Positions 59,210 through 64,000 of a stretch of DNA of 64,000 nucleotides are shown here, piece by piece. The stretch comes from Rhodococcus sp. 105337 (lineage in GTDB: Bacteria; Actinomycetota; Actinomycetes; Mycobacteriales; Mycobacteriaceae). How positions within the stretch are numbered: the first letter of the stretch is position 1; each line of letters opens with the position of its first letter. The translations under genes and the position numbers were made by a program. The stretch covers positions 248,001 to 312,000 of the forward strand of contig NZ_JABAGQ010000003.1 of NCBI RefSeq assembly GCF_012844225.1, written 5' to 3'. Below the pieces are notes generated by a model, which worked only from the letters and a program-made list of their open reading frames with translations, was not told where the DNA came from and did not search any database.

Positions 59210-59824
59210 TCATGGTTCGGCAGGCGGCGCGACCGTGTGCATGACATCGAGGAGAATCGTCCTCGCCAGGGCGCGCGGGTCGGGATCGAGGTCGCCGAGC
59301 CCGCACAACACCGCCCCGTCGACCACCACCACGAGGGTGTGCAACTGCGGTACCCGGACCGCGCGACCGCACCGTTCGAGCAGGTCGGTCAGCACCTCGT
59401 CGACCTGCTCCCGGATGCCCACCTGCGCTTCACGCAGTTCCGGATGGCGCACCGTGGCCACGCAGCCTTCGACGCGGGCGACGAGCCGGTCGCGGTCGTC
59501 GTCGGACACCGCTTTCCCGACGAGCAGGTCGAGAACGAGGTCGGCGGTTTTCTCGAGGCTGCGGGGGCACGCCGGAACGTCGCGGACACGCGCGCGCATC
59601 ATTTCGACGTCCCGCGCGCCGTTGTGCTGCATGGCGCACAGGACGAGGTGTTCGAGGGAGTCGAAGTAGTACGTGGTCGAAGCGAGTGGCAAGCCCGCCC
59701 GCGTAGCGACGGCGCGGTGGCGTACCGCGCCGATTCCCTCCTCGAGAATCAGATCGGCAGCAGCCTCGACCAGCGCCTGACGGCGCCGTTCCCCTTTCGG
59801 TGTGGCTGCGATAGTCACAGTCAC
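59210..59824 (-). CDS. TetR-family regulator divergent from the cholesterol oxidase gene
   Basis: The protein has about 204 residues. The helix-turn-helix is ALVEAAADLILEEGIGAVRHRAVATRAGLPLASTTYYFDSLEHLV, typical of TetR proteins with the TTYYF recognition helix. GTG at 59824 is chosen as a compact start; the frame is open upstream to 59941 and the true start is uncertain. The gene is divergent from a GMC oxidoreductase (139-bp gap) and is the obvious candidate for its control; purB lies 30 bp downstream. Confidence 0.88.
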   Translation of the reverse strand: MTVTIAATPKGERRRQALVEAAADLILEEGIGAVRHRAVATRAGLPLASTTYYFDSLEHLVLCAMQHNGARDVEMMRARVRDVPACPRSLEKTADLVLDLLVGKAVSDDDRDRLVARVEGCVATVRHPELREAQVGIREQVDEVLTDLLERCGRAVRVPQLHTLVVVVDGAVLCGLGDLDPDPRALARTILLDVMHTVAPPAEP

Positions 59825-59963
59825 ATCGTGACAGCCTGCCGCGCTCACCAGGGGAAAACGCCAGTTGATACCACCCGGTACGATTGCGCCGCAGTCGTCA
59901 GATGGGGGCCCGGACTGCGCGGCCCGCTTCGCCTTTTTCACGAACGATCGGAGCCGTACCGGG

Positions 59964-61592
59964 ATGAGACGTCGCCGCTTGCTTCAGGCCTCCGCACTGG
60001 GTGCCGCCGTTGCCGCCCTCGGAGTGCCGGGCGGCCCGGTCCGGGTCGCGTCGGCGTTGCCCGTCGGGCTCGACACCTATCGGAACACCCTTCCCGAACT
60101 GTTCGCGCCGTCGCCGGTGCCTCCGCAGCATTCCGAGGTGATCGTCGTCGGTTCGGGGTTCGGTGCGAGTGTCGCCGCGCTCAGGCTCGCGGAAGCCGGC
60201 AGCCGCGTCACCGTCCTCGAGCGCGGGATGCGCTGGCCGCGCGATCCGTGGCGCGAGGTGTTCACGTCCGATCTGCTCGCCGACGGTCGCGGTTACTACC
60301 ACCGCACACATTTCACCGGCCCGACCGGAATCCCGGTGCACTGCGACGATTTCGCCGGAGTCCTCGATGTCGTCGACTATCCGCACATGTCGGTGTGGCG
60401 TGGCGCTGCCGTCGGCGGCGGGTCGATCGTGTTCTCCGGCGTGATGATCGCACCCGAACAGCGCTTCTTCGAGCACGTCTTCGGCAACTCACTGAGCTAC
60501 GACGACATGGCCAAGACCTGGTATCCCAAGGTCCGGTCGATGCTGCGCCTCGACGCCATGCCCGACGACATCTATCACGCTCCGGAGTTCACGCACTCCC
60601 GCCGCTGGGACGACGACGCGCGGGCCGCGGGATACTCGCCGCACCGGATCGACGGAATCTGGGACTGGGACGTGATCCGCGCCGAATTGGCCGGCTCGGT
60701 ACGCCGCTCGGCCGTCGCCGGCGAGAGCAACCTCGGCAACTCCAACGGGGCCAAGTTCGACCTGACGCAGAACTACATTCCGGCAGCGGAGGCGACGGGA
60801 CGCGCCCTCGTGTGTCACGGACACCGGGTGCTCGCGGTCGGCCAGGAGCCCGACGGCCGGTACCGGGTCGAGGTGCAGGCCGTCGACCCGACCGGCGCGG
60901 TCCTGAACACCACGACCCTCACGTGCGACCGCCTGGTGCTCGGCGCCGGGTCGATCGGCACGACCGAGTTGCTGGTCGAGGCACGCCACACCGGGTCGCT
61001 GCCGCGCCTGAACGAGCACGTCGGCCGGGGCTGGGGCACCAACGGGGACGCGGTGCTGGTGCGTTCCCTGGCCCTGACGGACGGGTTCGGTGGTGACCAG
61101 GGCGCACCGTCCGCATCGCGGATCGTCGACGAGTCGGGTCTGCCGCTGAGCCTCGAGAACTGGTTCGTCGCGGGCACCGCCAAGGACGTGGGGATGCTGG
61201 CCTCGCTCGGGATGACGCTCGACCCCACTCGCGCGGAGATGGTCTACGACGCCGCCACCGGCCGCACGATCGTCGATTGGCCTGCCGGCGGTGAACTCGC
61301 GAGTGTCGACGCGCTGCGCACGGTGCACAACGCGATGGCCGCGGCCGGTGGCACCGTCCCGGGCGCCCCGCCGATGGCGGAGGACGTCAACGCGTCGTTC
61401 ACGGCTCATCCGCTCGGCGGGGCGGTCCTGGGCGACGCCACCGACGGTTACGGGCGCGTGCACGGTCATCCCGGCCTGTACGTCGTGGACGGTGCCCTGA
61501 TACCCGGTAGCACGGGCACGGTGAACCCGTCGTTGACGATCGCTGCCCTCGCCGAACGCAACCTGGCCCGCATCGTCGCGGACGGCGGCTAG
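59964..61592 (+). CDS. Cholesterol oxidase-like GMC flavoprotein with Tat-type signal
   Basis: The 542-residue protein starts with MRRRRLLQASALGAAVAALG, a twin-arginine-type signal, so it is predicted to be exported folded with FAD. The FAD motif is VIVVGSGFGASVAALRLAEAG near residue 62. Later blocks are WRGAAVGGGSIVFSGVM, LVLGAGSIGTTELLV, TAHPLGGAVLG (active-site His) and DGALIPGSTGTVNPSLTIAALAER (active-site Asn), the pattern of class I cholesterol oxidases. It would oxidise and isomerise 3-beta-hydroxysterols to 4-en-3-ones. ATG at 59964. The next gene is convergent. Other sterol genes are absent nearby, so activity on sterols other than cholesterol is possible. Confidence 0.9.
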   Translation: MRRRRLLQASALGAAVAALGVPGGPVRVASALPVGLDTYRNTLPELFAPSPVPPQHSEVIVVGSGFGASVAALRLAEAGSRVTVLERGMRWPRDPWREVFTSDLLADGRGYYHRTHFTGPTGIPVHCDDFAGVLDVVDYPHMSVWRGAAVGGGSIVFSGVMIAPEQRFFEHVFGNSLSYDDMAKTWYPKVRSMLRLDAMPDDIYHAPEFTHSRRWDDDARAAGYSPHRIDGIWDWDVIRAELAGSVRRSAVAGESNLGNSNGAKFDLTQNYIPAAEATGRALVCHGHRVLAVGQEPDGRYRVEVQAVDPTGAVLNTTTLTCDRLVLGAGSIGTTELLVEARHTGSLPRLNEHVGRGWGTNGDAVLVRSLALTDGFGGDQGAPSASRIVDESGLPLSLENWFVAGTAKDVGMLASLGMTLDPTRAEMVYDAATGRTIVDWPAGGELASVDALRTVHNAMAAAGGTVPGAPPMAEDVNASFTAHPLGGAVLGDATDGYGRVHGHPGLYVVDGALIPGSTGTVNPSLTIAALAERNLARIVADGG

Positions 61593-61612
61593 GACACCGG
61601 CCGGACCGCAGG

Positions 61613-62791
61613 TCACAGCAGCGGAAGCCATCCCGCGAGCCGGTCGAGTGCGGCGGTGACATCCGCGGTGGCACCCGCGAAGGACAACCGCACGGTGCCG
61701 TCGCCGCGCACGGTGTCGAAATCGACGCCGGGTGCGAGCGCGAGACCGGTGTCGTGCAGCAGGCGCGCGCACCAGGCCGTGGACGTCTCCCCGGAGAGCA
61801 GCAGGTGCCGGATGTCGGCGTAGACGTAGAACGCACCGTCCGCAGGGGCGAGTTCGGTGATACCGAGATCGGGCAGTCCGTCGAGCAGCAACTCGCGGTT
61901 CACCGCGTAGCGCTCCACGTGGCCGTCGAGTTCGGTCCGTGCCTCGGTGCCGAACGCCTCGATCGCGGCGAACTGCGCGATCGACGGAGGGCACACGGTC
62001 ATGTTCGATCCGAGCCGTTGCAGCGCGGGACGCAGCGATTCGGGTGCCAGCATCCAGCCGAGGCGCCATCCCGTCATCGAGAAGTATTTCGACACCGAAC
62101 CGACCACCACGGAGTCCCGGGAGGTCGCCCAGGCCGTCGATGTCGCGGGCGAGCCGTGCGTCCCGAATTCGATGCCGTGATAGATCTCGTCGGAGACGAG
62201 CAGCGCGTCGTGCTCGTCGCACCAGCGGGCGAGCGCTGCGAGTTCGGCGGGTTCGATCATGGTGCCCGTCGGATTGGCGGGACTCGCGACGATCAGACCG
62301 GCCGGCGGAGAGTCGAGTGCCTCGAGCATCGCCACCGTCGGCTGGTACCGCGTCTCCGGGCCACAGTCCAGTTCGACGACAGTGCATCCGAGCGCTGCGA
62401 GAGTGTTGCGGTAGGCGGGATATCCGGGTCGTGCGACCACCACCGTGTCGCCCGGGTCGAAAGCAGCGAGAAACAGCAGTGTGAACGCGCCCGACGATCC
62501 CGTGGTGACGACCACGTCGTCCGCGTCGACATCGATTCCGTAGCGGTCGTGGTGGTACGCGGCGATTGCTTCGCGGAGCGGAAGAATCCCGAAAGTTTCG
62601 GTGTAACCGAGCAGTTCCGCATCGATGGCCAGTCCGGCCGCGCGGAGCACGGGCGCGGGCGCGGGAGTCGAGGGCTGGCCCGCCGCCAGGCTCAGGACGT
62701 CGCCGTGGGAGCGCTGCCGTTCGGCTGCCGCCTTCCACACGTCCATGACGTGGAAGGTCTCGATACCGGAGCGTTGCGATTCGGTGCGCAC
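61613..62791 (-). CDS. PLP-dependent class I/II aminotransferase
   Basis: This 392-residue fold-type I aminotransferase has blocks GDVLSLAAGQPS near the N terminus, TTGSSGAFTLLFLAAFDPGD, IVASPANPTGTMI, DEIYHGIEFG, and the PLP lysine in GSVSKYFSMTGWRLGW. The relatives are often annotated as aspartate or general aminotransferases. The start is placed at GTG 62791 because the family-typical SGIETFHVMDVWKAAAERQ precedes the internal ATG. It converges with the cholesterol oxidase gene and lies downstream of the hydrolase at the right edge. Confidence 0.9.
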   Translation of the reverse strand: MRTESQRSGIETFHVMDVWKAAAERQRSHGDVLSLAAGQPSTPAPAPVLRAAGLAIDAELLGYTETFGILPLREAIAAYHHDRYGIDVDADDVVVTTGSSGAFTLLFLAAFDPGDTVVVARPGYPAYRNTLAALGCTVVELDCGPETRYQPTVAMLEALDSPPAGLIVASPANPTGTMIEPAELAALARWCDEHDALLVSDEIYHGIEFGTHGSPATSTAWATSRDSVVVGSVSKYFSMTGWRLGWMLAPESLRPALQRLGSNMTVCPPSIAQFAAIEAFGTEARTELDGHVERYAVNRELLLDGLPDLGITELAPADGAFYVYADIRHLLLSGETSTAWCARLLHDTGLALAPGVDFDTVRGDGTVRLSFAGATADVTAALDRLAGWLPLL

Positions 62792-62822
62792 ATCCTCGAC
62801 GTTAGTACGCCCGACCAGCCCC

Positions 62823-64000
62823 CTAGAGGCCGACCCGTTGCCGCCCGACGACCGACCACGCGATCGGCATTTCATCCGGGGCGACGAACCGCGCGGCCCG
62901 GTTCGGGAGCCCCGGTGTCTCGCCGCACTGCTCTGCGTCCCCTTCGTTCCCGCCACCGGCGGCGCCCTCGAGCGCGGCGGGCGGGCGAGCCGGAACCACG
63001 GGAAGAAGCAGATGCGAATCGAAGTCGCCACCGGCGTGGACGATGTGGAAACCCTTGTTGACGGTGCGGTCGTGCCCGACCGCGGGATTGTCGTCGAGGT
63101 CGTGGCCGGTGACGACGAGCACGAGCGTCGAACCCGCCTCGAAGAAGGTGCTGTGCGGCATGATCTCGATGTCGACGGGCACGAGTTGGCCGGGCAGCAG
63201 CGGCCAGTACTTGGTGTAATCCAGGACCGGCCGGTACGCGGTCGACGCCTCGGGATCGAGCGCGCGATGCGATACACGGATCCAGCCGTGTGCGACGAAG
63301 CCTTTCTCGTAGCCGCCGTGCCCTTCGAACCACACGTCCTCTCCGGACGAGTCGAGTTTCTTCAGGCCGACGAACAGATCCATGTCGTTGGCGTCCTTCG
63401 CCTGGACCCACAACCGCAGGGCGGTGTGCCCGGTGATCTCGGTGTCTTCGGTGAAGGTGGTGGTGAAGGTGAGTTCGTCACCCGCGACGGGGAAGGTGCG
63501 CCGGGACTGCGGTTCGTCGGGCACCGTGGGCTCGAGCGAACTCGTGCCGTGGTCGAGATACAGCGGCACGTATCGCGTGTCGGGGATGGGCCAGTCCTGC
63601 TCGAATCTCTCCGAGTAGGTGCGCAGGTCGTGCCTGGTTTCGAGACGCACGCGCGGCACTGTGTCGAACCCGTTGTCCTCCTCTTTGAGGAAGCGGTCGA
63701 AGAACCGGCGCTGAACGTCGAGCGCCTCGGGGCTGTAGTAGGTCTGCCACATCTTGCGTCCGTGGGTGTAGAGCCACTTGTCGGCCGATCCGATACGGGT
63801 GTATCCCTCGACCGACCCGCGATTGCGGGGACCCTGATCGGACCACGACGCCCCCACGAGCGCGGGCACGGTGACGTCTTCGAGTTTGGGCGGTGCGGCG
63901 ACGTGCCGGAACCTGTCGGGAAACCGCCGCAGAAGCCACGGGGTGAGGCGGCGCAAGGACGCCGACGCCGGTTTGGATCCGGTATGCATCGCGCGGTACC
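62823..64000 (-). CDS. CocE/NonD-family hydrolase, 5' end outside the window
   Basis: The C-terminal ~392 residues of an X-Pro dipeptidyl-peptidase (S15)-type hydrolase. Visible parts are the end of the alpha/beta-hydrolase region (KLEDVTVPALVGASWSDQGPRNRGSVEGY, containing the catalytic Asp, and later LYTHGRKMWQTYYSPEALDVQRRFFDRFLK with the catalytic His region). The jelly-roll C domain follows (DELTFTTTFTEDTEITGHTALRLWV, MPHSTFFEAGSTLVLVVTGHD). The nucleophile-Ser region lies beyond base 64000; the frame is open to the edge. Members act as esterases or acylases. Substrate unknown. Confidence 0.85.
   Translation of the reverse strand, partial: YRAMHTGSKPASASLRRLTPWLLRRFPDRFRHVAAPPKLEDVTVPALVGASWSDQGPRNRGSVEGYTRIGSADKWLYTHGRKMWQTYYSPEALDVQRRFFDRFLKEEDNGFDTVPRVRLETRHDLRTYSERFEQDWPIPDTRYVPLYLDHGTSSLEPTVPDEPQSRRTFPVAGDELTFTTTFTEDTEITGHTALRLWVQAKDANDMDLFVGLKKLDSSGEDVWFEGHGGYEKGFVAHGWIRVSHRALDPEASTAYRPVLDYTKYWPLLPGQLVPVDIEIMPHSTFFEAGSTLVLVVTGHDLDDNPAVGHDRTVNKGFHIVHAGGDFDSHLLLPVVPARPPAALEGAAGGGNEGDAEQCGETPGLPNRAARFVAPDEMPIAWSVVGRQRVGL

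Overview
The window is high-GC DNA with codon use, GTG starts, 4-bp stop/start overlaps and gene content typical of a mycolic-acid actinobacterium, most probably Rhodococcus. The pointers are a ViuB-type siderophore-interacting protein, an encapsulin/DyP pair, a Tat-type cholesterol oxidase, an Rv0785-like flavoprotein and a 2,3-dihydroxybenzoate (DHB) peptide siderophore locus. Genus is an inference; no rRNA or tRNA gene was seen.

Left part (1-13 kb): a Cu(I) ATPase (copA) comes first, followed by a set of oxidoreductases (F420/LLM-type, AhpD-like, MBL-fold, FAD dehydrogenase, BluB, glutathione peroxidase). Next is a persulfide/sulfane-sulfur module resembling the staphylococcal cst locus: a CsoR-family repressor whose metal-site His is Gly (CstR-like), a TauE/SafE permease, a rhodanese with membrane tail, a persulfide dioxygenase-pseudorhodanese-rhodanese fusion (CstB-like) and a 57-residue Cys-rich protein. 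Six near-identical TACCCC..GGGGTA palindromes sit in front of these genes and of copA. A membrane-anchored Mrr-like nuclease with gene-poor flanks separates cstR from the rest.

13-21 kb: oligopeptidase B and purC, a DHA2-type MFS exporter, the siderophore-interacting protein, and three poorly characterised proteins.

Siderophore locus (20.8-45.1 kb): on the minus strand, NRPS-2 (C-A-T-C-A-T-E) is followed by an IdeR-box-controlled unit of a lipoprotein Fe-siderophore receptor, NRPS-1 (C-A-T-E-C-A-T-E), a free-standing aryl carrier protein and an EntS-like exporter. Divergently on the plus strand are dhbC-dhbA-dhbE-dhbB. Two IdeR/DtxR-type boxes predict repression by iron. DHB would be made by DhbC/B/A, activated by DhbE and loaded on the separate carrier. 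NRPS-2 and NRPS-1, whose ends look like matching docking (COM) regions, would then extend it by four residues (L, D, D, D by domain logic). There is no thioesterase, no MbtH protein and no importer permease or ATPase in the window.

45-64 kb: a divergent ABC exporter/MarR pair, a 2OG-Fe(II) oxygenase, a GNAT enzyme, a phosphotriesterase-like lactonase, an SDR, an AlkB-like protein, an aldo/keto reductase with a divergent MarR, the encapsulin/DyP nanocompartment operon, a TetR-HIT-lactate permease unit, purB, a TetR/cholesterol oxidase pair, a class I aminotransferase and a CocE-type hydrolase cut by the right edge.
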